Shown here one piece after another: positions 18,622-26,805 of a stretch of DNA of 64,000 bases. The stretch comes from Holophagae bacterium (GTDB lineage: Bacteria > Acidobacteriota > Holophagae > Acanthopleuribacterales > Acanthopleuribacteraceae), in the NCBI GenBank assembly GCA_029263455.1, contig JAJCXM010000022.1:434001-498000 (forward strand), in the 5' to 3' direction. A program made the translations under genes and the position numbers. The notes under the pieces were generated by a model. That model did not search any database. It had not been told where the DNA came from and was given only the letters and a program-made list of their open reading frames with translations. Numbering within the stretch: the stretch's first letter is position 1; each line of letters starts with the position of its first letter.

Positions 18622-19787
18622 TCCCAGAAATATTGGCCCCAGTGGGCAATATGCTGAAGCTGAAAGTTGCCGTTATGTATGGTGCAGACGCTGTCTACTT
18701 GGCCGGCCCTCGTTTCGGTTTGCGTTATGCAGCAGATAACTTCAGTGAAGAACAGTTGCGCGAGGCCTGCGTTTTTGCCCATCAACATGGCGTGAAGGTT
18801 TTTGTCACCCTCAATGCATTTTTGTTTGATGAAGACATGCATGATTTACCTGCATTTGTTGCGTTTTTGCAGGAAATCGATGTCGATGCAGTTATTGTCT
18901 CAGATGCCGGTGTTGCGCGAGTGGTGCGCGAACACTCGTCATTGAATATTCATGTATCCACACAATCCAGCACGCTTAACACCTGGTCAGCGCGTTTCTG
19001 GGCACAGCTTGGTGCCAAACGTGTGGTCCTTGGACGTGAGACGTCGCTGGCTGCGGCGAAGGCTGTTAGAGAAGGCTCTGGCCTTGAAGTGGAAATGTTC
19101 GTCCATGGTTCCATGTGCATGGCCTTTTCTGGCAACTGTACGATTTCTAACTACACGGCCGGGCGCGACAGTAATCGCGGAGGTTGTTCTCATTCGTGTC
19201 GTTACGAATACGGACTGTTTGACCAATCTGGCCATAACTATGGAGAGGGCCATTTCATGAGTTCAAAGGATCTCAATGCCCTACGTTTGATTCCTCAATT
19301 TGTACAGGCCGGAATCGATAGTTTCAAAATAGAAGGTCGCATGAAGAGCGCCCTGTACGTGGCCACTACCGTGCAAGCCTACCGCCATGCTCGCGATGCG
19401 GCATGCGGGCGTTTGAGTCCGGTTACACATAACAATCTCGATGACCTTCCTAATCGTGGTTACACCGAAGCGAGCCTGATCCAGGCTGCTGGGACAGAAT
19501 CGATCGCCTTACAGAAAAAGGATCAAGCCGTTTTCGATATGGCCGGCTACGTGCTCGATACCAACGATCAATCTCAAATGGCTGTCTTCTTGAATCACCC
19601 TGTCGAAAAGGGACAGCGACTTGAATTATTGTCGCCTGCCGGTGAAAACGTACCTGTTCAAACAGGTAAGATCATTGATGTACGAGGCCGCTTGGTCGAT
19701 CGCGGAAACCCAAACTCTGTCGTGCTTTTGCCACGCCCTGAGGGCGCATCTGCGTTTATGGTGTTACGCCTACAACATGCGTCGTAG
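18603..19787 (+). CDS. U32-family protein (TrhP/YegQ- or RlhA-like RNA hydroxylation factor)
   Basis: The 394-residue protein has the U32 TIM-barrel-like start (ILAPVGNMLKLKVAVMYGADAVY), the HVSTQ strand, and the signature with four cysteines at 172, 179, 195 and 199 (GSMCMAFSGNC, then NRGGCSHSCR). In studied U32 proteins these cysteines bind a 4Fe-4S cluster, and members such as TrhP and RlhA take part in hydroxylating tRNA or rRNA pyrimidines from prephenate, despite the old 'peptidase' label. KIEGRMKSALYVA is also conserved. The neighbour cysS fits a translation-related role. Which RNA is modified cannot be read from sequence. It overlaps cysS upstream by 19 nt and the next gene by 11 nt. 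Confidence 0.88.
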   Translation: MASSTLIPEILAPVGNMLKLKVAVMYGADAVYLAGPRFGLRYAADNFSEEQLREACVFAHQHGVKVFVTLNAFLFDEDMHDLPAFVAFLQEIDVDAVIVSDAGVARVVREHSSLNIHVSTQSSTLNTWSARFWAQLGAKRVVLGRETSLAAAKAVREGSGLEVEMFVHGSMCMAFSGNCTISNYTAGRDSNRGGCSHSCRYEYGLFDQSGHNYGEGHFMSSKDLNALRLIPQFVQAGIDSFKIEGRMKSALYVATTVQAYRHARDAACGRLSPVTHNNLDDLPNRGYTEASLIQAAGTESIALQKKDQAVFDMAGYVLDTNDQSQMAVFLNHPVEKGQRLELLSPAGENVPVQTGKIIDVRGRLVDRGNPNSVVLLPRPEGASAFMVLRLQHAS

Positions 19788-20925
19788 CTATAACGTTCAT
19801 TCCATAGATCTGTGGCATTCGATAAAAAATCTGGCGCTAGGCCACGAACTGCTGCTTGAGCATCGCGAACTAGGGCGCTTAGGTTGTTTAGACAGCAAGC
19901 AATTGAGTGAACTTGCCATTGAAAACAGGGCGCATGGCGGGCGCAACGTTCTGGTTTGGGACATTCTTGCCAGCGATGCTCAAATTCAACGCGCTGACAC
20001 ATTGCTACATGAGCTGGACTTGTCGATCATCGACGCCATCCGTGTGCAAGATCCTGGCGTTGCGATGTACGTGTCACAATCGTGGCCGTTGCCCTTGCAG
20101 TTGGTGCTGGAAACAGGGAATCACAATATAGGTGCCATTTTGAGTTGGATAGACGTGCTCGGCGACGCCGTTGAACGGATTATCCTTTCTAATGAACTGC
20201 CGATCTCGTGGACTCTTCAATACCGTGATCAAATAGCCGTCGAAGTGGAATTGGCGGTATTGTCACCCATCCTTATTTTTTACTCACCTCGACCGTTGAT
20301 TGGGACGCGCGTACCGGAACCCGATCAGCCGCTTTTTTGGGGTGAACCAGGTCAAAGGCGCTTGCCGGTCAAACAAAACCAACACGGTACCTTCCTGTTC
20401 TATGAGAAAGCACTTTTCTTATTACCTCACTGGCAGGATATTCGAGCAGCAAGGGTGGATGTGAATCGCTATGACTTACGACTATGGCACTCGGATGCCT
20501 TGGTCGATACGCTAATTGCATGGCATCAGGAGAAGGACACTGAATCAAGCAGAAGGGTGCGAGATCAGCTAACTAAGCGCACCACGCAAGGATTCTTCAA
20601 ATCGAATCGTACGGATAAGCAGTTTGCCAAGCTAAAACGTCACGATTCCGTGCCTGAAGGATTACGACCCGCCGGACTGGTTGTGGATACGCGAAAGAAG
20701 TCCTACACACTGATTAACCTACAAGAAGCGATTAGGGTGGGGCAAACCCTCGTTTTTGTGAACTCAATTGGTGAGACCACCCATCACCAAATACGTTGGA
20801 TCGAGGACCTGGACCGCCAACGACACTCGGTGCTCGGTTCGGGGTTGGCAATCATCGATCATGTGAGTCGTGCGCCTACGGGTACAAATGTCTACATGCC
20901 AGTTGACGATGAGACTTTTGAGTAG
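19777..20925 (+). CDS. degenerate U32-like partner protein lacking the cysteine cluster
   Basis: I start this at ATG 19777, overlapping the previous stop by 11 nt; the open frame goes back to 19621, but that part only reads the U32 gene in another frame. The product has about 382 residues. Segments such as PLPLQLVLETGNHNIGAIL, VERIILSNELP and VEVELAVLSPILIFYSPRP resemble the barrel strands of U32 proteins. From 19777 it has only one cysteine (in GRLGCLDS), so no iron-sulfur cluster is expected. This recalls heteromeric U32 pairs such as UbiU-UbiV, although both of those keep cysteines. A non-catalytic partner of the upstream protein is the simplest reading. The family call is tentative. Confidence 0.6.
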   Translation: MRRSYNVHSIDLWHSIKNLALGHELLLEHRELGRLGCLDSKQLSELAIENRAHGGRNVLVWDILASDAQIQRADTLLHELDLSIIDAIRVQDPGVAMYVSQSWPLPLQLVLETGNHNIGAILSWIDVLGDAVERIILSNELPISWTLQYRDQIAVEVELAVLSPILIFYSPRPLIGTRVPEPDQPLFWGEPGQRRLPVKQNQHGTFLFYEKALFLLPHWQDIRAARVDVNRYDLRLWHSDALVDTLIAWHQEKDTESSRRVRDQLTKRTTQGFFKSNRTDKQFAKLKRHDSVPEGLRPAGLVVDTRKKSYTLINLQEAIRVGQTLVFVNSIGETTHHQIRWIEDLDRQRHSVLGSGLAIIDHVSRAPTGTNVYMPVDDETFE

Positions 20926-20987
20926 CATAGAATAACCTTTCGAGGTTTCACGACATTTGTGATTTTGAAACGTCATGGAAGGTGAAA

Positions 20988-21653
20988 ATGAGTGCTTCTC
21001 AACAAATCTTGTTCTGGTGGATGCTTTTCGCCGCTAGTCATATGTTGTTGTCTTCGTCCAAACCGCGTGCCGCGCTGGTGAAACGATTATCGACGCGTGG
21101 TTTCTTGGGCGTCTATTCGCTCGTGGCCATCTTCACCTTTGTGCCAATCGGTTGGATTTATCTCAATAATCGTCATGTAGGTGAACTTGTATGGAACTTT
21201 TATGGTGTTGGCTGGGTCAGGAATTTGGCCATAACACTGGCAGCCCTTTCACTGACTCTTACGCTAGCATCGATTAGTCAGGCTGGTCCCACCTCGCTTT
21301 TGGGTCAGGGTCAGAGTGCACGAGGGCTGCTGCGAATCACGCGTCACCCGATGTTTTTGTCCCTAGGATTTTGGGGGCTTTCACATATGCTACTCAATAG
21401 CTTCACGAGCGACGTTGTCTTTTTCGGCGGTTTTTTTGTGTTTGGGGTGGTTGGCTGTTTACACCAAGACATGCGCTGGCGAAAGGATGAGACTATGGCG
21501 GGTTTTTTTGCAGAAACCTCCTTCTTCCCGTTTCTTGCTATTCTTACTGGTCGCACAACCTTGCCATTAAGGGAGCTGCCATACAAGTCATTGGCTATCG
21601 GACTGGCGATCACTTATGGGATCTATTTGATGCATCCAATGATGTTCAAATAG
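20988..21653 (+). CDS. NnrU-like integral membrane protein
   Basis: The product of about 221 residues has five to six hydrophobic helices and the conserved RHPMFLSLGFWGLSH segment of the NnrU/isoprenylcysteine-methyltransferase-like membrane family. I place the start at ATG 20988 because GGAAGG at 20977-20982 is five bases upstream; a GTG at 20982 overlaps that ribosome site and is less likely. NnrU was named in denitrifiers, but most homologues have no proven role and no nitrate or nitrite genes lie nearby. It faces the DedA/ATP-grasp gene tail to tail. Confidence 0.75.
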   Translation: MSASQQILFWWMLFAASHMLLSSSKPRAALVKRLSTRGFLGVYSLVAIFTFVPIGWIYLNNRHVGELVWNFYGVGWVRNLAITLAALSLTLTLASISQAGPTSLLGQGQSARGLLRITRHPMFLSLGFWGLSHMLLNSFTSDVVFFGGFFVFGVVGCLHQDMRWRKDETMAGFFAETSFFPFLAILTGRTTLPLRELPYKSLAIGLAITYGIYLMHPMMFK

Positions 21654-21673
21654 CTAAACGATGCCTCTGTCTT

Positions 21674-21690
21674 GATGTTGGATCAACATC
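21674..21690. terminator. hairpin between convergent genes
   Basis: GATGTTG-GAT-CAACATC forms a perfect 7-bp stem with a 3-nt loop in the 42-bp gap between the tail-to-tail NnrU-like and DedA/ATP-grasp genes. There is no long T run, so a bidirectional terminator is likely only from position. Confidence 0.4.
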
Positions 21691-21695
21691 TAAGA

Positions 21696-23357
21696 TTAGT
21701 TAGCATCCAAATGGTAACGTGTGTTCTTTCGATAGCGCTTTATAGAGGCGATGAAATCGGACAACTTGGGAGTCGGCTCGCCAGCCAACCGATTGAGATG
21801 CCCGATATACCAAACATTAGACCAATGTTTCATCAGTTGTCGCCAGGCATTAAATAGGCCATGGCGCGGATCATACATGTGCGAAGGTTCAGCGGTTGCG
21901 CCATTGATTTCTACCATCTGAAAGCATTCTCCGGACCGAAACGCTTCAAGATTCTTTGCGCGGATATCAATACGACAGATATGTAAGCCTTCAATTTCGC
22001 GCGTAATTAGATCTATTCTCTCTTCCAGCTGAGGGGTAATGAGGTGCGTATGGTCCAGGAAAATGGTGCCTTGACAGTGATTTCCAGCGTGCACCAAAGC
22101 CAATGTCTCGCCGCGCACAAGTACCTCATTTAGCCTGTCTTTGAATCGGTTCGTGAATATATGGATGCGTCCTTGTGCGGCCGGCAGGCGTAGAATCAAG
22201 TCCTCGATATTCGTTGTGCCATCACCAACGAGTTTCGGGAATTCCTTGCCGGTTATGCCTGCCACAACGCCGCGCTCTTCTCCTGGTCTTCTCACATAAT
22301 AGACGCCAAATTCATAGGGTCCGTGCGCGTATGCTTGGGCAATGGTTGGGATAGGTACGAGCTGCAGGTAGTCGTGCATATCGGTTGCATTGCGTATGAG
22401 CCGTACACCATAACCCCGCTGTCCGGCGTCGGGTTTTAGGATGATAGGGAATGTTAACCCCCCTTCTTCCATCCACTCGAGAGTCTGAGCGATGCGGCTC
22501 TCCACTGTGCCGGCTAGGAGCACCCTATAAGACGGGATAAATCGGTGTGGCTTTTTGTATAAATCAAGAACCTCCGATTTTGATTCGCCAACAATGCCTC
22601 CGAATTCAATCGAAGGATTACAAAGCAGCGGAAGGGTTAATCGTCGGTACTTTATGGCTAACCACAGGTTTTGCACGAAGATGGGCAAGTAGAGCACACC
22701 GATGGGCCAGAACTCCCAACGCATGATGCGGTGCAAACGTGAGCGAAACCTGCGGCGCCAGCGCCAATTGGTCAGTTTTGAAAACCCTTGAAATACAACA
22801 ATTAGGATTGCGAAACTCAGCGGCACCACAATCCAAGGATGGGCGCCCAATTGTGTGAATAGTGCGCTCAGGCGGTCACCGAAAAACCACGAGGCTCCCA
22901 AGAGTAGTGGCGTCCATATCGCGGTTGCGATGGCAGCCGCGAGCATGAAGAACGATGCCCTTGAGCGCATGACACCAGCGGCAAAATAGGTTGGCAGCCT
23001 TGTACCTGGTAAGAATCTAGACATGATGACAACTTGGATGCCGTTTCTCGCAAACCAGGCCTCACATTCAGCTACCTTTTCAGGCGTCAATAGTCGCCGC
23101 AAGATCGGTAATTTCATGGCAGGCCTGCCAAGCACTAGTCCGATTAAATAGAGGAGGCCATCACCGAGAAAGATGCCTAAGAAACAACCCCAAAACGCAG
23201 TGGACACGGATAGAACATCCTGGGAAATTAACATGCCTGCGGCAATCGTTGTCAGGTCTTCCGAGACGACAAAGGTTGAGACGCCCAACAATCCTATCTT
23301 TTGCCATTCGCTCGCCAAAGCTATGTTTTGGCTGAGTTCGATCATCCAATCATCCAT
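21696..23357 (-). CDS. DedA (VTT domain)-ATP-grasp fusion protein
   Basis: This is one 553-residue frame with two domains. Residues 1-200 are a DedA/SNARE-associated membrane domain with FVVSEDLTTIAAG and the hallmark RFLPGTR at 114-120, followed by helices. After another hydrophobic stretch (215-235), residues 270-500 form an ATP-grasp fold: ILKPDAGQRGYGV at 306-318 (phosphate loop), CRIDIRAKN at 461-469 and the metal-binding MVEINGATAEPSH at 481-493. DedA proteins flip or move polyprenyl phosphate and phospholipids; ATP-grasp enzymes ligate carboxylates to amines or thiols. A carboxylate-amine ligase acting on a lipid-linked or envelope substrate at the inner membrane is a reasonable inference. 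The gene ends the minus-strand run after thiI and a small membrane protein. Confidence 0.87.
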   Translation of the reverse strand: MDDWMIELSQNIALASEWQKIGLLGVSTFVVSEDLTTIAAGMLISQDVLSVSTAFWGCFLGIFLGDGLLYLIGLVLGRPAMKLPILRRLLTPEKVAECEAWFARNGIQVVIMSRFLPGTRLPTYFAAGVMRSRASFFMLAAAIATAIWTPLLLGASWFFGDRLSALFTQLGAHPWIVVPLSFAILIVVFQGFSKLTNWRWRRRFRSRLHRIMRWEFWPIGVLYLPIFVQNLWLAIKYRRLTLPLLCNPSIEFGGIVGESKSEVLDLYKKPHRFIPSYRVLLAGTVESRIAQTLEWMEEGGLTFPIILKPDAGQRGYGVRLIRNATDMHDYLQLVPIPTIAQAYAHGPYEFGVYYVRRPGEERGVVAGITGKEFPKLVGDGTTNIEDLILRLPAAQGRIHIFTNRFKDRLNEVLVRGETLALVHAGNHCQGTIFLDHTHLITPQLEERIDLITREIEGLHICRIDIRAKNLEAFRSGECFQMVEINGATAEPSHMYDPRHGLFNAWRQLMKHWSNVWYIGHLNRLAGEPTPKLSDFIASIKRYRKNTRYHLDAN

Positions 23358-23399
23358 GAAAATCTGCCTTTGTTTGGGATGAATGGTTCACGTTTTATC

Positions 23400-23831
23400 C
23401 TAAAAGGGAAAGCCAGCTTTGTCAGCTTGGCGCTGGTTAGATGTGATTTGATTAAACTCATGCCAGATGGGCGGGGACACTAGATAAATAAGGACGAATG
23501 GCAATGTAAAAAGGACTACTTGTTCCAGTTGATAGGGCTCAAGAATCATCTGCAATAACTTGACACGTTTGACCATGTACCATGCCGTCATCGGTAATCC
23601 AGCCGCCAACAGGATAGGCACCCATCGATTCTGACTCTTGAGTAGATGAATCGTCGCAACCAAAACGCCACACACGATCAATAATCCATAGAAGTTGATA
23701 CGAGCTGGTTCTTCTGGAAGCGGCGGTAAGCTCAGCGCCACCACTGTGCCTAACATAAACAGATAGGTACTCAAAAGAATACGACTACTCGATAAGATAA
23801 TATTAGGTGTGTACGTGGTTGGGCTAGTCAC
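23400..23831 (-). CDS. small hypothetical membrane protein
   Basis: The 143-residue product has four predicted membrane helices (about 17-37, 46-63, 70-88 and 104-121) and no motif I recognise. The proposed GTG start lies 6 nt after the thiI stop and its Shine-Dalgarno is weak, so the exact start is uncertain. Position argues that it is read from the thiI message and leads into the DedA/ATP-grasp gene. No function can be given. Confidence 0.6.
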   Translation of the reverse strand: MTSPTTYTPNIILSSSRILLSTYLFMLGTVVALSLPPLPEEPARINFYGLLIVCGVLVATIHLLKSQNRWVPILLAAGLPMTAWYMVKRVKLLQMILEPYQLEQVVLFTLPFVLIYLVSPPIWHEFNQITSNQRQADKAGFPF

Positions 23832-23837
23832 GGATAC

Positions 23838-25004
23838 TCAGGTAAACTTCGGCGTTAAAATCATTGTTTCTGTCTGGTTCAAAGCTTGACTGACCAAGTC
23901 GTCAATTTTGAGGGCGGATTCCATGCGATGGATCTTACGCAAGGAGACACGCGTTGCAGGTTCAGCAGGCGCAAACAAAGAACAGCAATCTTCGAATGGC
24001 TGAATCGATGTTTCATACGTTCCGATTCGTCGCGCAACCCGAATGATCTCCTGTTTATCCATTCCGATCAGCGGGCGCAGAATAGGGTAGGGTACGTCTT
24101 CTCCAATCACGCCCATGTTCTCGATCGTTTGTGATGCGACTTGTCCCAAGCATTCTCCCGTTATGATCGAGTGTCCCGATTCTTGCCTCATGATTTCAGT
24201 GGCAATCCTCATCATAAACCGACGGCTCAATACAACCATGCAACTAGGGTCACAGTCGGCAACGATCGCTTTCATCACTCCAGTAAAGCTTACGATGTGG
24301 AGCTTTAACTGGTTCTGAAATTTAGATAATATTTGCGCCAACTCGATTACTTTGTCTTTCGCTTCCTCAACTGTATAAGGAGGCGTATGAAAATAGATTG
24401 CTTGAATCTGACCACCGCGTTTCTGGATTAGGTATCCGGCAACAGGTGAGTCAATGCCGCCACTTAGTAGTAGACCGTGAACGTTGCGCTTCTGAATTGG
24501 AAGGCCGCCCATCGCCGGCCATTTCTCGACGGATAGCCACGTGTCATGGACCTCTGTGGAAATATTCAAATTCAGATCTGCATTCTTAAGGTCGACCGGC
24601 AAATCCAGTCCACGCATGTAGAGGCTATCAGCCACCATGGTCTGTAACTCTGTCGAACGGATTGGGAACCGTTTATTTGGGCGTTTTGCGCGAACCGAAA
24701 ATGAGCGACCTGAGCCGATAAAGGGTTTTACAAGAGTCCAAGCACACTCAATGATCTCATCAGGATCATGAGAACAGATATAAACCGGGCTAATACTCGT
24801 GATCCCCGCAATTGTCGATAGGAGGGCGCGTACTTGCTCCGGTGGCGCATCTGTTGTGACGATTAACTTTTTGTGTAGCGACCTAAATCGTCCGTCTAGG
24901 ATCTTTAGACGTGGCTTAAGCACTGCCAACAACTCGTTAACAAAATTTCTGCGATTGCGTCCTTTGAGAACCAACTCGCCATAACGGAGTAAATATGATT
25001 GCAC
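23838..25004 (-). CDS. thiI: tRNA 4-thiouridine synthase / sulfurtransferase ThiI (no rhodanese domain)
   Basis: The 388-residue protein has the ferredoxin-like and THUMP N-terminal region (LLRYGELVLKGRNRRNF; VRAKRPNKRFP) and a PP-loop ATPase domain with SGGIDSPV at 181-188, GECLGQVASQT and YPILRPLIGMDKQEII. ThiI adenylates U8 of tRNA for sulfur transfer to make s4U, and in many bacteria also feeds thiamine synthesis. The short form ends at DCCSLFAPAEPATR plus a tail, so the C-terminal rhodanese domain of E. coli ThiI is absent, as in many bacteria. The GTG start is backed by GGAG seven bases upstream, which lies in the end of the PBP gene; the two genes are 4 nt apart. Confidence 0.92.
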   Translation of the reverse strand: MQSYLLRYGELVLKGRNRRNFVNELLAVLKPRLKILDGRFRSLHKKLIVTTDAPPEQVRALLSTIAGITSISPVYICSHDPDEIIECAWTLVKPFIGSGRSFSVRAKRPNKRFPIRSTELQTMVADSLYMRGLDLPVDLKNADLNLNISTEVHDTWLSVEKWPAMGGLPIQKRNVHGLLLSGGIDSPVAGYLIQKRGGQIQAIYFHTPPYTVEEAKDKVIELAQILSKFQNQLKLHIVSFTGVMKAIVADCDPSCMVVLSRRFMMRIATEIMRQESGHSIITGECLGQVASQTIENMGVIGEDVPYPILRPLIGMDKQEIIRVARRIGTYETSIQPFEDCCSLFAPAEPATRVSLRKIHRMESALKIDDLVSQALNQTETMILTPKFT

Positions 25005-25008
25005 GAAT

Positions 25009-26721
25009 CTACTCCAAGTAGGCGGGTGCTTGCACGGCCAATTGACGTATTAGTTCAGAGGTAACTTTAGCGCCGTTTATCTCCGCTTTGCCTCCACCTT
25101 TAAGCACAAAAGCAAAAGCCAAGCGCGGCTTGCTTAACGGCATATAACCCACCATGATGGCGTCATAGGGCCTGTCTCCGGCTGTCCCTGTCTTGGCCGC
25201 CAATTTGATAGAGCCAGCTTCGACGTTACGTGCCGTACCTCGTTCGTCATTTAGTGCCGCAACCATGGATTGACTTATCAGCTTGGAAATTTCGGCACCG
25301 ATGACTTTGCGACCTTTGATCGCCGCTGATTCGCGGTAGGCCGATCCTCTCAAAGTGATGACGCGATCGATTAATCGTGGATTCGGCATGACGCCCTGAT
25401 TGGCGATGGTTGCTGGAATGATTGACAACCCCAAGGCCGTAGCTTTGATGTGGTCAAGGCCAATCGCCGCACGGCCGACTTGAAATTCATCTTCTGGATC
25501 TGTTGCTAAAACGCCGTATTTTGCTGGGGTGAAGAAGAATGGTTTGCTGTCACCATCAAAAAAATGGCGCATGCCAGATCTTAACTTGGGCCAGCCCATG
25601 TCGATGCCCATGTGTGCGAAGATCAAGTTACAAGAGACGGCCATACCTTCTTCAATTGTTTCAATGCGGCCGTGTTCTGTCCAATCGTAGAAAATTCGCC
25701 CGCTAATAGATTCGCTGGAAGGATAACGTTTTGGCACGTAGTTTTCTACGCGGCCACCGTCCTGCAGAAAGAATCCGTAAGTGATCAGCTTGACCACAGA
25801 ACCTGGCTCGAACATGGTTGTAAATGGCTCAATCCCCTCAGAGCCATAAGCGGCATAAATATCGCCGCTTTCAGGGTCGATGATCACCATGGCCCCGGCA
25901 AAACCCTTCATTGCCTGATAGGCGCTGCGTTGTACATCTAAATCAAGCGTAGTCACGATACGATTGAGTTTGTCTCGCGTTTCGAGACCGCCGAGCAGTT
26001 CACCGGGTTTGTCGCCTACGGTTGGCCAACCCGAGAATAGTCTAGGAACGGTGTATATATGCTCAGAATTCTCGATGTCAACAACGACAATCGGCCGTTC
26101 ATTGCGATCGAGAACAACGGGAACTTCGCCGGATTGCTCAAATCGGTCGGCCATGGCTTTCAATGCCGTGAATGCGGCCGTATTGCGTTGTAGCGGACTT
26201 ACATTGGATAACATCCTACGGACTTCAGCTAGTTCTCTTGTACCCAATGCCATGGTGGCGAAGTCTAAGAAGTGTACGCGCAATTGGTCCTGTGTTTTCC
26301 AATTCAACAAGAAATCACGATAGACCTGACCACGATGGTAAAGTCCTTGTTCGATGAAGCGACCGAGGACCAGTTCCGGTTTTGCCCCAAAACCCGAAGG
26401 TCTTGACGTCAAAACACGTTGGAAATATTGGTTTGCCAACGATTCGTCACCCTCGAGAAGCGCCAAGGCTCCAAGACCGTCGTCGCCGACTGAATACGAG
26501 AATGGGATGCTAGACGCGCGAGCGAAAAACTTTTTTGCGTCGTCATCGTGTAGGTCCGCTAACGCATGATTGGCTTTCCCCAATGTATAGCGGATGAATT
26601 GGCGATGAGAAAAATAACCCGCCAAACACGCCAAGATAACAATGATCGCGAAGCGAATGGGTCGCATTTTCACAGCCCCGCGCCGTTTGCGTGGTGTATA
26701 GGTTTGCTTAATTCGTACCAA
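25009..26721 (-). CDS. penicillin-binding transpeptidase
   Basis: The 570-residue protein has a short basic N terminus, one membrane anchor (about 22-38), a TPR-like helical stretch (about 45-195) and a class-B-like transpeptidase domain. The three active-site motifs are intact: S308-V-V-K311 within MFEPGSVVK, SCN at 363-365, and KTGT at 510-513. It cross-links peptidoglycan peptides on the periplasmic side. The TPR-like segment in place of the usual PBP dimerisation domain is unusual and may be a docking module. The TTG start has an AAGGAG site five to six bases upstream. It is followed 4 nt later by thiI. It is shorter than typical FtsI, so a specialised PBP is likely. Confidence 0.9.
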   Translation of the reverse strand: MVRIKQTYTPRKRRGAVKMRPIRFAIIVILACLAGYFSHRQFIRYTLGKANHALADLHDDDAKKFFARASSIPFSYSVGDDGLGALALLEGDESLANQYFQRVLTSRPSGFGAKPELVLGRFIEQGLYHRGQVYRDFLLNWKTQDQLRVHFLDFATMALGTRELAEVRRMLSNVSPLQRNTAAFTALKAMADRFEQSGEVPVVLDRNERPIVVVDIENSEHIYTVPRLFSGWPTVGDKPGELLGGLETRDKLNRIVTTLDLDVQRSAYQAMKGFAGAMVIIDPESGDIYAAYGSEGIEPFTTMFEPGSVVKLITYGFFLQDGGRVENYVPKRYPSSESISGRIFYDWTEHGRIETIEEGMAVSCNLIFAHMGIDMGWPKLRSGMRHFFDGDSKPFFFTPAKYGVLATDPEDEFQVGRAAIGLDHIKATALGLSIIPATIANQGVMPNPRLIDRVITLRGSAYRESAAIKGRKVIGAEISKLISQSMVAALNDERGTARNVEAGSIKLAAKTGTAGDRPYDAIMVGYMPLSKPRLAFAFVLKGGGKAEINGAKVTSELIRQLAVQAPAYLE

Positions 26722-26805
26722 AATCGCTCCTTAGTAGCCGAACGCAAGCCAACAGCCTAACAAAAATCACGCCGACTGTCAGGCGCATCCCTGTTTCTGG
26801 TGCTA

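Noticed and set aside
19621-19776. N-terminal extension of the second U32-like gene
   Set aside because: The extension reads the end of the first U32 gene in another frame and yields a Cys/Leu-rich nonsense stretch. ATG 19777, with an 11-nt overlap, is the better start.
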